Of a stretch of 64,000 nucleotides of DNA, positions 1-10,500 are shown piece by piece. Source of the stretch: an uncultured Aquimarina sp. (GTDB taxonomy: Bacteria; Bacteroidota; Bacteroidia; Flavobacteriales; Flavobacteriaceae); the NCBI GenBank assembly GCA_947498815.1, contig CANMLU010000005.1, forward strand, positions 186,001 through 250,000, in the 5' to 3' direction. The notes below the pieces were generated by a model, which did no database searches, was not told where the DNA came from, and saw nothing but the letters and a program-made list of their open reading frames with translations. The position numbers and the translations under genes were made by a program. Position 1 is the first letter of the stretch; every line of letters starts with the position of its first letter.

Positions 1-111
1 GTTGAACAATTTTCTATTTATTTTGAGAATGCTAATAACTTCACAATAATGTACTTGGCCTGGGACAGAACCGCTATTGCCGTTCCTATTAAAGTCAAAA
101 ACATTTTGTAG
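1..111 (+). CDS. C-terminus of a DUF2911-like protein (partial)
   Basis: An open frame runs in from the left edge and stops at TAG 109-111, giving 36 residues. The tail carries the pattern FSIYFEN..., a Trp-Asp-x-Thr (WDRT) turn and a final VPIKVK strand. From memory this is the usual end of DUF2911 proteins, which are secreted Bacteroidota proteins of unknown role that finish with W(D/E)xTxxxVPIKV. Only the end is visible, so the assignment rests on this short match. The next gene starts 47 bases downstream on the same strand behind its own -7-like box (TAACTTTG, 136-143), so co-transcription is not required. Confidence 0.5.
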   Translation, partial: VEQFSIYFENANNFTIMYLAWDRTAIAVPIKVKNIL

Positions 112-158
112 CATAAGTTTTTGAAATGGAATTGATAACTTTGTCCTAAAGCCTTTGT

Positions 159-1244
159 GTGCCAAAAGATATAACTCAACATACAGATCAATCTTCAAAA
201 GTGCCCGCTAGTACTAATACTAGTGCTATTGACCGATTTAAAAATTTGCAAAAAAAAGAAGTCTCGGTTGAACCTATTTTTAAAGCTATTCTTTTGAAAG
301 ATACTACTGCGTTAAGCAAAGGAATTACTTTAATCGAAAGCACTCAACAAAATCATTTTGAAAAATCTCAAAAACTTATTGAGAAATGTCTTCCCCATGC
401 CAACAAATCTGTTAGAATAGGGATTACCGGAGTGCCAGGAGTCGGAAAAAGCACATTTATCGAAGCGCTAGGGAACACTCTAATACAAAAAGGGAAAAAA
501 GTAGCGGTACTGGCTGTCGATCCAAGCAGTACAATATCTGGAGGAAGTATTTTGGGTGATAAAACGAGAATGGAATCTTTGGTGAAGTCCAAAGATGCCT
601 TCATACGTCCATCCCCTTCCGGAAATTCTCTAGGAGGTGTAGCTCAGAAAACTAGAGAATCTATTATTCTATGCGAAGCGGCTGGGTATGATATTATTAT
701 TATTGAAACCGTTGGTGTAGGACAGAGTGAAACAGCGGTGCATAGTATGGTAGATTTCTTTTTACTATTAAAACTCGCTGGAGCTGGTGATGAACTACAA
801 GGTATTAAAAGGGGGATTATAGAAATGGCAGATGCTATTGTCATTAACAAAGCCGATGGAGACAATCTTAAGCGTGCTCAACAAGCCAAAAATCAATTTA
901 GAAAAGCCCTTCATCTTTATCCCCTTACAGAAAGCAGCTGGTCACCAGAAGTTTTAACGTGTAGTGCTTTACAAGGAGATGGCATTGAAGACATATGGAA
1001 ACTCATATTAAAATATCTAGATATCAGTTCAAAAAACGGTTTTTTTGAAGAAAATAGAATGCGTCAAAATAAATTTTGGTTACTACAAACTATTGAGGGG
1101 CAGTTAAAGCATTCTTTTTACAATCATCCAAAAATTAAGGCTGAATTGCCTGAACAGATAGAAGCTATACAGCAACATAAAATTACTCCATTTGCCGCAG
1201 CCAAGTATCTATTAAGTCTCACCAAAAGTATTGAAAACGAATAA
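159..1244 (+). CDS. meaB: MeaB/ArgK-type GTPase, acyl-CoA mutase chaperone
   Basis: G3E-family P-loop GTPase of the MeaB (ArgK, MMAA) type. These proteins gate delivery of adenosylcobalamin to methylmalonyl-CoA mutase and protect or reactivate it in the cytoplasm. Visible motifs are Walker A GVPGVGKST (residues 91-99), the conserved AVDPSS (119-124), ETVGVGQSE (183-191) and the guanine-specificity NKAD (230-233). The length of 361 is slightly above the usual 320-350. The first possible start is GTG at 159, because TAA at 147 closes the frame upstream and no ATG occurs before the Walker A motif. The gene is convergent with the PagL-like gene, with the stops almost touching. No mutAB mutase lies in the window. 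The only mutase here, IcmF at 51733-55167, carries its own fused GTPase, so this MeaB probably serves a mutase encoded elsewhere. Confidence 0.93.
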   Translation: MPKDITQHTDQSSKVPASTNTSAIDRFKNLQKKEVSVEPIFKAILLKDTTALSKGITLIESTQQNHFEKSQKLIEKCLPHANKSVRIGITGVPGVGKSTFIEALGNTLIQKGKKVAVLAVDPSSTISGGSILGDKTRMESLVKSKDAFIRPSPSGNSLGGVAQKTRESIILCEAAGYDIIIIETVGVGQSETAVHSMVDFFLLLKLAGAGDELQGIKRGIIEMADAIVINKADGDNLKRAQQAKNQFRKALHLYPLTESSWSPEVLTCSALQGDGIEDIWKLILKYLDISSKNGFFEENRMRQNKFWLLQTIEGQLKHSFYNHPKIKAELPEQIEAIQQHKITPFAAAKYLLSLTKSIENE

Positions 1245-1245
1245 A

Positions 1246-2517
1246 CTAATTAATTACGTTTTTTCTTCTTTCTTTTAAATTAAAGCGATAAACGTATCCT
1301 AAACTAAGTTCAGAAAAATCAGCTTGCCCTAAATTCGCATTAATATGTGCACCTATGAAGAAGTTATTTTTATTCAGCTTATACGTATTAAATAAGTAAT
1401 ATTTTAACCCTAATCTACTGGATACAGTTCGTTTTATTTCATAATACGAACTTAATTCTCCAAGTCTTGCATATTGACCATTATTGAAATACCCTTGACT
1501 AAGCTGCCAATCTATTTTATAAAAGGGTTTATGAATATTGATACCCATGTCAAACTCAAGTCCAAAATGCCCTACAAAAAGTTCTGCAGTTGCAAAAACC
1601 CCAAGATTTGTAGCATATCGATATGGGTTTTCTCTAAAATGAGGTACTTGATCTTGTATTAATTCTTGATTCTCATTTATATGATCATAATAATGTTCAT
1701 AAAAGCGATAGTACATTCCAACACCAAACTTAAAATTTCTATTGATTACTTTACCCACAGAAAGCGCTGTCGAATACACTTCTTTTTTATCGTTAAAAAT
1801 ACGCGAAAGTACATTTTGACCTATACCAACTCTAAAAGAAAAATATGTTTGTGAGGACCTAACTTTTGATGAATTTGGTGATACTTCATCCTTTCCAATA
1901 CTTTCGGGTTCTTTACCGATGCTTGATGACAGACTTACCAAAAACGAGTTAAGGCCTTGATTTGGTAATTGCGTATGGCCATTTGAAAAATGTGTATATC
2001 CAAACCCCAAGCGCCATCGTATAGATTTCATCCTAAATAAGTCATAGTAAAAAAACGATCTAAACGACCAATTAAATTGTGTGGTTACTGCTTGATTAAA
2101 AGGATTAGTATCCGGATCAAATTGGGTATCTACATAAGAGGTTCCCATACCGACATTCAAATTCCAGCGGTCAGTTTTTTTTCGGAATAACCCAACCTCT
2201 ATAAAAGGCATTAAGGTATATGCAATTCCAACTTTTTCGGTATTTCCAAAATCTGTAATTCCCAAAGAAACTCCGGTTTTTGGACGACTCAAACCAATGG
2301 TCCATTGTTTATCAATACTATTATCATAGCTACCGAAACTTATAAAAAAAGACTTTTGCGGTTTGGTTTCAGGAAATCCGGTATTAGCCTCCATTGTCTT
2401 ACCAAAAAGAAGCTCTGGTATTACATAGATTGTCTGATTTTCTTTACTTTCGGGTGTTTGCCCATATAACTGCATTCCAACAAAAAACAAGAGCAAATAG
2501 CGTTCCCAGTACTTCAT
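1246..2517 (-). CDS. PagL-like acyloxyacyl hydrolase / outer-membrane barrel
   Basis: A 423-residue outer-membrane protein with a signal peptide (cleavage near residue 20, ...QLYGQ) and alternating hydrophobic beta-strand sequence. Residues 176-180 read HFSNG and 185-190 read PNQGLN. This fits the catalytic His-Ser-Asn signature of lipid A 3-O-deacylase PagL (PF09411), which removes a 3-linked acyl chain from lipid A in the outer leaflet. Canonical PagL is near 170-190 residues. Here a second half of similar size (about 230-423) follows and also looks like beta barrel, with closing strands such as LSLGYVYRFNL. Deacylase activity is inferred from the motif. The protein could be a barrel that kept the motif but has another role. 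Confidence 0.62.
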   Translation of the reverse strand: MKYWERYLLLFFVGMQLYGQTPESKENQTIYVIPELLFGKTMEANTGFPETKPQKSFFISFGSYDNSIDKQWTIGLSRPKTGVSLGITDFGNTEKVGIAYTLMPFIEVGLFRKKTDRWNLNVGMGTSYVDTQFDPDTNPFNQAVTTQFNWSFRSFFYYDLFRMKSIRWRLGFGYTHFSNGHTQLPNQGLNSFLVSLSSSIGKEPESIGKDEVSPNSSKVRSSQTYFSFRVGIGQNVLSRIFNDKKEVYSTALSVGKVINRNFKFGVGMYYRFYEHYYDHINENQELIQDQVPHFRENPYRYATNLGVFATAELFVGHFGLEFDMGINIHKPFYKIDWQLSQGYFNNGQYARLGELSSYYEIKRTVSSRLGLKYYLFNTYKLNKNNFFIGAHINANLGQADFSELSLGYVYRFNLKERRKNVIN

Positions 2518-2703
2518 GTATTCACTTTAAGTAGCCTATAAGAATTTCCCAAGAAACTTATATTCTATAATTGATCTTAGATGCTTCATCTTATATCCAA
2601 AAACATCCTTCTATAATCTGCTAATTTAGTTTTTTTTAACAAAATCAAAAATTGCAAATCAAAGAATCTTTATCTTGACCATAAAGATTTTAGACAAAAC
2701 ATC

Positions 2704-3147
2704 TTATTTAAAAATCGCCAACTGACTATCTTCAATAACAAGATCTACTTGCGCACCGTAGTTAAGGTTTTCGATTTTTGGAAGAATTAATTCTAAGGTA
2801 GATGAGGATTGTTTATGTTCTTCCTTGGTCTTCGGATCGGGCATATACACCAAACCTTCATACTTGTTATTATCAAACAATAGGGTGATATCAAAAAAAT
2901 AAAAATTTTCTGCAGAAATATGTTCAGACCAATTCACTTGCTCAAAGAAGTGTTTTGATTCTTTTATAGCATAATTGTAGGGTGATATATTTACATTAAG
3001 TGTACCAGGAAAATAAGGACTTAAGTCCAAACCTCTTTCTTTAAAATGGCTCAATTGAGAAGCAATTGTTCCTTTACTATATCTTGGATCTTTATTTTTT
3101 CCCGATGCAGCACCATAACCAGGGATTACTTTGGCTTTAATTTTCAT
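2704..3147 (-). CDS. Small protein resembling CTP-dependent riboflavin kinase (DUF120-like)
   Basis: A 147-residue soluble protein of uncertain function. Its plan resembles archaeal CTP-dependent riboflavin kinase (RibK, DUF120), a cradle-loop barrel. It opens with a beta strand and a Gly-rich turn (KVIPGYGAASG), has a central FPGTLNV (near residues 46-52), then a strand with EGLVYMP like the GAIVVP strand of RibK, then a run ending LELILPKI...LNYGAQVDLVIED like the IIEIIAP...LKDGDVIKI end of RibK. RibK would phosphorylate riboflavin to FMN with CTP. Bacteria normally use RibF, so the function is inference only. The gene lies 38 bases downstream of the 95-residue gene on the same strand and may share its transcript. 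Confidence 0.45.
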   Translation of the reverse strand: MKIKAKVIPGYGAASGKNKDPRYSKGTIASQLSHFKERGLDLSPYFPGTLNVNISPYNYAIKESKHFFEQVNWSEHISAENFYFFDITLLFDNNKYEGLVYMPDPKTKEEHKQSSSTLELILPKIENLNYGAQVDLVIEDSQLAIFK

Positions 3148-3185
3148 TATATTTTCTTCTTGAAAAAGATACAGAAAGTATACTT

Positions 3186-3473
3186 TTACTTATCCTCCAA
3201 ATCTCCAACCTGTTCTTGACTCATACCTTCAGGAATATCACTAGTAGAATTTGTATCATCATCATAACTTTGCATAGTATCGGCCAAGCGCTTACTTATC
3301 TTTACCAAATAGATAGTATCGTTTGTTTTTACTTCGACCGCTTCGATGGCCTCATTATAATGATTTCTAAAGGAGATAATATCACGATCACTATATCCAT
3401 CCGGAAATTTTTCTACTAGAAGATTTAGAATATTCTTGTTTAGCTTTTTATAATCAACAATTACTCTTTTCAT
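3186..3473 (-). CDS. Conserved small acidic hypothetical protein
   Basis: A 95-residue protein that begins MKRVIVDYKKL, with a compact alpha/beta N-terminal part (residues 1-65) and an acidic, Ser/Asp/Glu-rich disordered tail. From memory, very similar short proteins occur widely in Flavobacteriaceae as hypotheticals. I do not recognise a function. It has no signal peptide or membrane segment. It is probably the first gene of a two-gene unit with the RibK-like gene downstream, and it is divergent from the BCCT transporter gene across a 293-base spacer that contains an inverted repeat. Confidence 0.7.
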   Translation of the reverse strand: MKRVIVDYKKLNKNILNLLVEKFPDGYSDRDIISFRNHYNEAIEAVEVKTNDTIYLVKISKRLADTMQSYDDDTNSTSDIPEGMSQEQVGDLEDK

Positions 3474-3538
3474 GGGTTTGTAGGTTTAGTCAGTTACTTA
3501 TATTTAAATAGAACACTGTTCAAAATTACATCACAAAC

Positions 3539-3569
3539 CTTGGGGTAATAACTCAAAAATAACCCCAAG
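3539..3569. promoter_or_regulatory. Inverted repeat in a divergent intergenic region
   Basis: CTTGGGGT (3539-3546) and ACCCCAAG (3562-3569) form an 8-bp perfect inverted repeat around a 15-base AT-rich centre. It lies 66 bases upstream of the minus-strand 95-residue gene and about 200 bases upstream of the BCCT transporter gene. It has no T-tract, so a terminator is unlikely. A binding site for a dimeric regulator is a reasonable guess. The rest of the 293-base spacer is AT-rich with nothing else I can name. Confidence 0.35.
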
Positions 3570-3766
3570 TAATTCTACCATTGGGTATAGCAATATTGAA
3601 TTGCATATTTACTACTACAAGCTACTCAAAAAAATCAAACTTTTAAAAAATATAACTTTAAAATTTAATTTTTTTTAAAGTTTTTACTTGTTAAAAAACT
3701 CAAAACTTTTTTCCTATTTAGTCTTATCTCAAAACTTTTTAGGACATTTATAATCAAACCTATCCT

Positions 3767-5287
3767 ATGAAACTTAATTTCAAGAAAAATGGCTTGCTAT
3801 ATATTTCACTTGGGATATTACTGTTTTTCTCATTTTTCTTATATGTTTTTACACTAGAAACTTACAATGGTATTGAATCCTTCTCGGTATATATTCGTCA
3901 ACGATTTGGTAGGTTTTATCTATGGTTGGGGCTCATATGTGTTTTACTTCTTGTAGTTTTAGCTTTTTCGCGTTGGGGAAAACGACGCCTCGGAAAATCT
4001 AGTGATCGTCCAGAATTCTCCAGATTAGCATGGATATCTATGCTGTATAGTGCAGGTATGGGTGCTGGGATCTTGTTACGAGCGGTTCAGGAACCCGTGT
4101 ATATGTTGTATAACCCTCCTATCAATAATGAAACAGATCCAGGAACAATTGCCTTAGAATATACCTTTTACCAATGGGGATTTACTGCCTGGGCATTTTA
4201 TGCGGTTTTTGCCATTACGGTAGGATATTATTTGTTCATACAATCCAAAAAAGTATTGTCAAGCAGTGCTTTTTCTTCTATAGAGCGTATTGTCACTTCA
4301 AAAAAATCTCAAAACATGATCTTTGGAAGTATTGATATCTTAGCGATACTTACTACTGTCTTTGGATTGGTAGCGGCTATTGGTCTAGGTACTACTCAAA
4401 TTGAAGGGGGCTTAAGTCATCTCCTAAAAGAAGACTTTGGGCTCACCGGAACAGTTTTTATTCTTTTAATCATTTCGATTCTTGCTTTTATCTCTGTTTT
4501 TAGAGGTGTTAACAAAGGCATTAAAATAATCTCTACCTGGAATATCTATATCACTATAGGTCTGCTATTTTTCGTATTCCTGCAAAGTGATATTACCGCT
4601 GTAGTAACACAATTCTCTTTTTCATTATTTCATTATGTGATAGATTTTATCCCGTTGAGTTTGGCATATGGTCAGTATGATCCCGGAGAAGCGTTTCTTA
4701 CCGATTGGACCTACTATTATTGGGCTTTTTGGTTGGCCTGGGCTCCATTTACCGGGATTTTTATTGCCAGGATCTCCAAAGGAAGAACACTGCGAGAAGT
4801 GATATTGGGAGTACTGCTTATACCCTCATTAGGAACTTTTTTCTGGTTTACTGCCTTTGGGCAATCCGCCTTTGAGATCATCGAAAACTTTGGGGCATAT
4901 CAAGGACAATTTGACAATGTTTTTAGTTCAATTTTTGTGTTTTTTGAACATTATCCTTTTCAAGGATTTATAAATACGTTGACAATTTTGCTACTTATAA
5001 GTTTCTTGGTAACCTCTCTTGATTCGGCCATTTTTGTTTTGAGTATGTTCACAGATAACGGAAAACAAGAGCCTTCAAAAAAACATCGTCTTTTATGGAG
5101 TATAATCCTAACCATTTTTTCGATTGGAATTATTTTATTGGGGAATGCAAAAACAGATATTAACGTCCTGATTGCTATGCAAAAACTACTTATTATTACC
5201 TCCTTACCCTTTTCATTATTGATGGTAGTGATGATTATATTGTTTATTCGTGATTTTAGAAAAAAACATCAAATAACTACGCCCTAA
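3767..5287 (+). CDS. BCCT-family osmolyte transporter
   Basis: A 506-residue, roughly 12-helix inner-membrane carrier of the betaine/choline/carnitine transporter family. Family marks are the glycine-rich SAGMGAGILL stretch (near residue 95), the Trp-rich segment LTDWTYYYWAFWLAWAPF (near 310-330) and the following GIFIARISKGRTLRE, which is nearly diagnostic of BCCT. Such carriers take up glycine betaine, choline or related compounds with Na+ or H+, usually for osmotic protection. No long C-terminal osmosensing tail is present; the protein ends soon after the last helix. It lies 42 bases before the penicillin-binding protein gene on the same strand. The substrate cannot be told from sequence. 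Confidence 0.92.
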   Translation: MKLNFKKNGLLYISLGILLFFSFFLYVFTLETYNGIESFSVYIRQRFGRFYLWLGLICVLLLVVLAFSRWGKRRLGKSSDRPEFSRLAWISMLYSAGMGAGILLRAVQEPVYMLYNPPINNETDPGTIALEYTFYQWGFTAWAFYAVFAITVGYYLFIQSKKVLSSSAFSSIERIVTSKKSQNMIFGSIDILAILTTVFGLVAAIGLGTTQIEGGLSHLLKEDFGLTGTVFILLIISILAFISVFRGVNKGIKIISTWNIYITIGLLFFVFLQSDITAVVTQFSFSLFHYVIDFIPLSLAYGQYDPGEAFLTDWTYYYWAFWLAWAPFTGIFIARISKGRTLREVILGVLLIPSLGTFFWFTAFGQSAFEIIENFGAYQGQFDNVFSSIFVFFEHYPFQGFINTLTILLLISFLVTSLDSAIFVLSMFTDNGKQEPSKKHRLLWSIILTIFSIGIILLGNAKTDINVLIAMQKLLIITSLPFSLLMVVMIILFIRDFRKKHQITTP

Positions 5288-5329
5288 TAATATCACAATT
5301 TCGACGTTATGTAAGTCGATATTACAGCT

Positions 5330-7573
5330 ATGATAAAGAAGTTATTACAGAAAAAATGGATAAAGTGGTCCTTAATTGCTTTGGGTGGGATGTTCTTTTT
5401 GTGCATTTGTTTTTATGGCAGTATTTATTTTGGTTTTTGGGGAAAATTACCCACCAAAGAGGCCTTGAGTTCTTTACAACAAGCTGAAGCAACTCAAGTA
5501 TTAGATAAAGAGGGGCAATTGATTGGTAAATATTATATTTATGATCGACAACCGATTACCTATGAAGATTTACCTCAACATCTTATTGATGCCCTAATCG
5601 CTACCGAGGATGTACGTTTTTATGAACATGATGGGGTGGATAATAAAAGTCTGTTAAGAGTATTTTTCAAAACGATATTACTACGTGACAAATCTTCGGG
5701 TGGTGGAAGTACCATTACCCTTCAATTAGCAAAAAACCTATTCGGAAGAAAAAGATATAGAGCCTTTAGCACTGTAATTAATAAACTTAAGGAATCGTTT
5801 ATCGCCAAAAGAATGGAAGATATCTATTCTAAAAAAGAAATTCTAACCTTGTACTTTAACACCGTTCCTTTTCCGGATAACACCTACGGAATAGAAAGTG
5901 CATCCCATAAATTCTTCAATAAATCTACACATCAGTTAACGCTATCAGAAGCTGCAATTCTTATAGGAAGCCTAAAAGCAAATCATAGTTTTAATCCAAG
6001 ACTTTTTCCTGAAAGAAGCCAATTGCGCAGAGATGTAGTGCTACAACAGATGGTAAAATATGAATTTCTAAGTCCTAATCGGGCAGAAAAAACAATGAGT
6101 GATAGTGTGGTATTAGATTATCAGTACTTCAACCATGATCTTGGATTAGCTCCATATTTTAGAGAAGCAGTAAAAAAACAACTCACAGAAATTCTTCAAA
6201 AACATAAAAAACCCGATAGCACACAATACGACATTTATAACGATGGGCTAATCATACACACAACTTTGGATTACAAAATGCAAACTTTGGCAGAAGAAGC
6301 TATGAAAGAACACATGCTCGTGTTGCAAGAAGCCTATGAAAAATCCTATGGAAGTGTGGCTCCTTGGAAAAACAATAAAGAATTGATTCAAAATACCATT
6401 AAGGAGCTTGACATATATAAAAAATACACAGAACTAGGTCTTTCTCATACACAAATAATGGACTCTCTTTCTATTAAAAAAGATATAGAGCTCTTTGACT
6501 GGAAAGGAAATAGTACGCATAAGATAACTTCTTTGGACAGCCTGCAACACTATCTTAAATTTTTGAACACTGGTATGATTGCTATAGAACCTTCGACCGG
6601 AGCTGTTCAAGCATACCTTGGTGGTATTGACTATCGTTATTTTAAATATGACCATGTTTCGCAAAGCGAAAGACAAGTAGGCTCTACATTTAAGCCTTTC
6701 GTATATACTACTGCTATAGAAAACGGAATGAAACCTTGCTCCTATTTTTCGACAAAAGAAATCACATATACCAATTTGGACGACTGGACTCCAAAAAATG
6801 CCTCAGAAGAAAAAGACCCACATCTTAATTTCACATTACAAAAAGCGCTAAGCAATTCTGTAAATACTATTGCCGTCAAAGTTTTAAACGAAGTAGGAAT
6901 CCCAAAAGTAATCGATCAAGTTAGAAGACTAGGAATCTCTTCAGAACTTTCGGAAAAACCAGCTATGGCATTAGGTACAGACGGCATTAAACTTAAAGAA
7001 CTTGCCGGGGCCTATGCCAGTTATGTTAATGAAGGAAAAAGTGTTACCCCATATTATATCTCCAGGATAGAAGATAAGAATGGGAAACTCATTGCCGAAT
7101 TCGAGCCAGAGGTCTCGGACTCATCGGCCTATAGTTCTTATACGCGTCAAGCACTTTTAGAAATGATGAAATCTACTATCGATGATGGTACTGCAACCAG
7201 AATAAGAACTACTTATAATCTTCAAAATGACATTGCAGGTAAAACAGGTACAACACAAGATAATAAGGACGGTTGGTTTGTAGGCATCACTCCCAATCTT
7301 GTAACGGTTACCTGGGTAGGAAATGATAATTACAATATTGGTTTTAAAACTACTACACTGGGCCAAGGAGCGAATACAGCTTTACCCATTTTTGCAAAAT
7401 TATACCAAAAAATGAATTTGGATCCGGCTTTTGATTCCATCACGAAAGGCAATTTCGAAGAGATTTCAGAAGAAGTCATTAATGATCTGGATTGCAAACC
7501 AGAAAAAAGAGATAATTTCTTAAAAAGACTCTTTGGAAAAAAGAAGAAAAAGAAAAAGTTTAAGAAAGAATAA
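5330..7573 (+). CDS. mrcA: Class A penicillin-binding protein 1A (GT51 + transpeptidase)
   Basis: Bifunctional peptidoglycan synthase of 747 residues, anchored by one N-terminal helix (about residues 12-35). The glycosyltransferase domain (GT51) shows ATEDVRFYEHDG with catalytic Glu93 and GGGSTITLQLAKNLF downstream. The transpeptidase domain shows the three penicillin-binding motifs: STFK (452-455, nucleophile Ser452), SVN (510-512) and KTGT (638-641). It polymerises lipid II glycans and cross-links stem peptides in the periplasm. The C-terminus is an unusual lysine-rich run (KKKKKKKFKKE), possibly for contact with acidic polymers or membrane. It follows the BCCT gene by 42 bases and ends convergent with the VIT-domain gene. 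Confidence 0.95.
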   Translation: MIKKLLQKKWIKWSLIALGGMFFLCICFYGSIYFGFWGKLPTKEALSSLQQAEATQVLDKEGQLIGKYYIYDRQPITYEDLPQHLIDALIATEDVRFYEHDGVDNKSLLRVFFKTILLRDKSSGGGSTITLQLAKNLFGRKRYRAFSTVINKLKESFIAKRMEDIYSKKEILTLYFNTVPFPDNTYGIESASHKFFNKSTHQLTLSEAAILIGSLKANHSFNPRLFPERSQLRRDVVLQQMVKYEFLSPNRAEKTMSDSVVLDYQYFNHDLGLAPYFREAVKKQLTEILQKHKKPDSTQYDIYNDGLIIHTTLDYKMQTLAEEAMKEHMLVLQEAYEKSYGSVAPWKNNKELIQNTIKELDIYKKYTELGLSHTQIMDSLSIKKDIELFDWKGNSTHKITSLDSLQHYLKFLNTGMIAIEPSTGAVQAYLGGIDYRYFKYDHVSQSERQVGSTFKPFVYTTAIENGMKPCSYFSTKEITYTNLDDWTPKNASEEKDPHLNFTLQKALSNSVNTIAVKVLNEVGIPKVIDQVRRLGISSELSEKPAMALGTDGIKLKELAGAYASYVNEGKSVTPYYISRIEDKNGKLIAEFEPEVSDSSAYSSYTRQALLEMMKSTIDDGTATRIRTTYNLQNDIAGKTGTTQDNKDGWFVGITPNLVTVTWVGNDNYNIGFKTTTLGQGANTALPIFAKLYQKMNLDPAFDSITKGNFEEISEEVINDLDCKPEKRDNFLKRLFGKKKKKKKFKKE

Positions 7574-7594
7574 GCCACATTTCTCTGGACAAAA

Positions 7595-10500
7595 CTAAAA
7601 AATTATTTTGGCTATCAATTCTTGATCATCCTTTTTTGTCAATCGGATGATCATAGTTTCTTTTAGCTCTTCCTTGGATCCATATTTCTTATACATAGTA
7701 ACTTTCATAAACGTTGGATTCTCAACTTTCTGGTAACGATCACCAAAGTATTTTATCTTGATATAATACGTTCCCTTTATTGCATTTTTTAAGATGAATT
7801 CTTCTGGACCAAATCCTTGAGTCATGTCCTGTGACATCCTTCCTCCTATTACCGTTTTATTATGACCGTAAAAACATTCTTCAAGATTTGGGTCTATAAT
7901 ATGCAAATCAATATCGGTATCGTTGTGATTCCAATCGGTGGTTACTCGAATATCAAAACTAATCGGTTCCAGTAGTTCTTTATCAATATTGGTAAGATCC
8001 AGATCTTTTTTATGTTTTTGGATGAGTGCTCTTATCTCACTTTTTGAAATATCTGCAATTCCCTGAAAAACTCTTCGTTTGGAATTCTTATAAATCTCTC
8101 CCGAAACTATACTGTTGAATAAATTTAGTGCTTCCTGATATTGCCCGACATTTTGATATGCTATCGCCAAATCTCGATAAGATTGGGAATCTTCTGGACG
8201 TAATTCCAGTATTCGTTTAAAGATAAACAAAGCCAATTTATCTTGATTATTTACTTGCAACTGATATCCAAAAACCTTTAACAACTCATAATTATCAAAA
8301 TCCGTCTCTGCAATATTGGATAAAATCCTAGGAGAGTATTTCTTATCATTATACACATTCTGAAAATGATTGGAAACATCTACAAAGTAAGCTGGTATTT
8401 CAAGATAGTTTTCACGTTGTTGTAAATATAATTGATATGCGTCTTCTTTACTTTTTGCTTTACCCAACGCCGCGAGGTAATCTGTAACCACAACTCTATC
8501 CTTTACAGTTAAGTCTCCAGAATATTTATTGTACTTGGGCTCTATATTGGTTCTACTTTCTGGGGATATTAATATTTCACCCGATTGTCCATTATCTCCA
8601 ACATTAAAAACAATAGGAAGACTATACAACACTTCTACAACACGTCCTCTTTGTCTTCCTGGAGTTATTTTGGGTAATAATTGAAGCACTCTAATTGCCT
8701 CCTCTTCTAATTTAGGATGTGGTGCCCTTGCCTGTACATCAATTATTCGGCCTTCTGTACTTATTCTAAAACGCACATAGGTTCTTTGAATCCCCGGAGG
8801 CAAATCATTTGCCAATTCCTTATTATAAAACTCCTTAACATGCGCTTTGATTTTTTCTGAAAAACATGTTTTTAATGCTTCGTTTGTACCTCCACAACCC
8901 GGAAATATGGGGACGTTTTCTATAACCGAAAAAGGCACAAAAGAAAGTTCTTCTTCATTTTCAATATCATTTACCTCAACAACATTCACTATTTCTTCTT
9001 CTCGCTTACTATCCACAGATTCTATGATCATTTCTTCGAGCTCCATTTCATCTTCTAGGACTTCAAGATTTGGCGGCACTGGGGGGTTCAAAGATTGCCT
9101 TACCACTACATCGCTTTGTACCGACCTGGCGTCACTTATTGTATCTCGTGTAGCTAATATGTGATTATACTCATCTAATAATTCATCTGGGGGTGTTATT
9201 TGATAAGTAATATAATCCCTTACATCTTCCAAAACGATTAAAGATGTATAATCCGTTACCAAACTATATTCCTTTCCTAATGCCGTTATTTGAGTTTTGT
9301 TTTCTTTGGAATTCCGCTCTAAATAATCCAGTTTCTTTTGCCCCCATAATCGTCGGACACTTTTATTTTGTGTTGAATTTTCATCTATGGTTACCGCAAT
9401 TTTTTTGGCGATTTTATTTCCATAACCAAAATTCAGTTTTAACGTTTCTCCTGGTTTGAAATCTTTGCCAGAGATTGAAAAATCATCTGAGACACTTATA
9501 GGTGAATTGGGATAAACCTCAATGCTTTTTGTTTCAGAACTATAACCCATAAACTTAAACGGCTCAAATTTAATATCAGATATAGCATCTTCCATTGACT
9601 TTGTCTTCAAGTTGATATAAGCTCCGTTTGTTTTTTCTGTAGTATTTTTTAATGCTGAATGATTAGATTTAACAAGACTATTTATAACGAAAACCGGCTG
9701 CTTACTTTCTATATGAAATTCGCTTAAACTAGCTATCCCATCCGAAAACAATAATTTCACATCAGAGTCATCCTTTTCATCCAGAAATATGTCATACGAG
9801 GTCCCTCCATCATAAATAACTTGCTCTATTTCATTTTTCAGCAGTCCCCAATTACAATCTTTTATCTTGATCTTTTTATCCTTTAACTTGATGTTATTAA
9901 ATGAAATAAACCTTACTTCGACATTTTCGATATATAAAAAATACTTGTTCAGAAATTGCAGTTCTTTAGCAATGTCCCTATCCTTCATTGATAAGGAAGA
10001 ATCCCAATATATTGTTACTTTCTTTGGCTTCTCCCTTAATTTATTTTGAGGTACTATTGTTTTATAGATATAAAAATAATTACCCGAAGTAATTATTTTC
10101 TCTGCATCCAATGAAAGAGGTATTTTTATTTGTATACTTTTATTAGGAATAAAACCTTTCTTTGAAACTTTTGTAGTGTAATTTTTTTCCCAATTAGAAA
10201 ATTCAAGTCCAGATAATTTTCCCTCGGCTATTATAGGTTTTGCTTCCTGATCCCAAACTGAAATTTCTAATGTAAAATTACTTAGTTCGTTTTTGAAATT
10301 TAAAGGTAGATTGTAGTAATGTGCGCCTTTATTAAAAACTAATTCTTGTTCGTAAGCCAAAACTACCCTTTTATATCCATTTGCCGGAATAGGATAAATA
10401 CGTGCTTTGTAATTATTTCCGGTTCCTTTTTCTAATAATGCTGGATCCACTCTTCGACGTACGACAGCTTCAAAGGCTATTCTTCCTAATTCCTTCTCTA

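Noticed and set aside
1474-1854. Plus-strand frames opposite the PagL-like gene
   Set aside because: They are antisense shadows of a clearly coding minus-strand gene with signal peptide and family motif.
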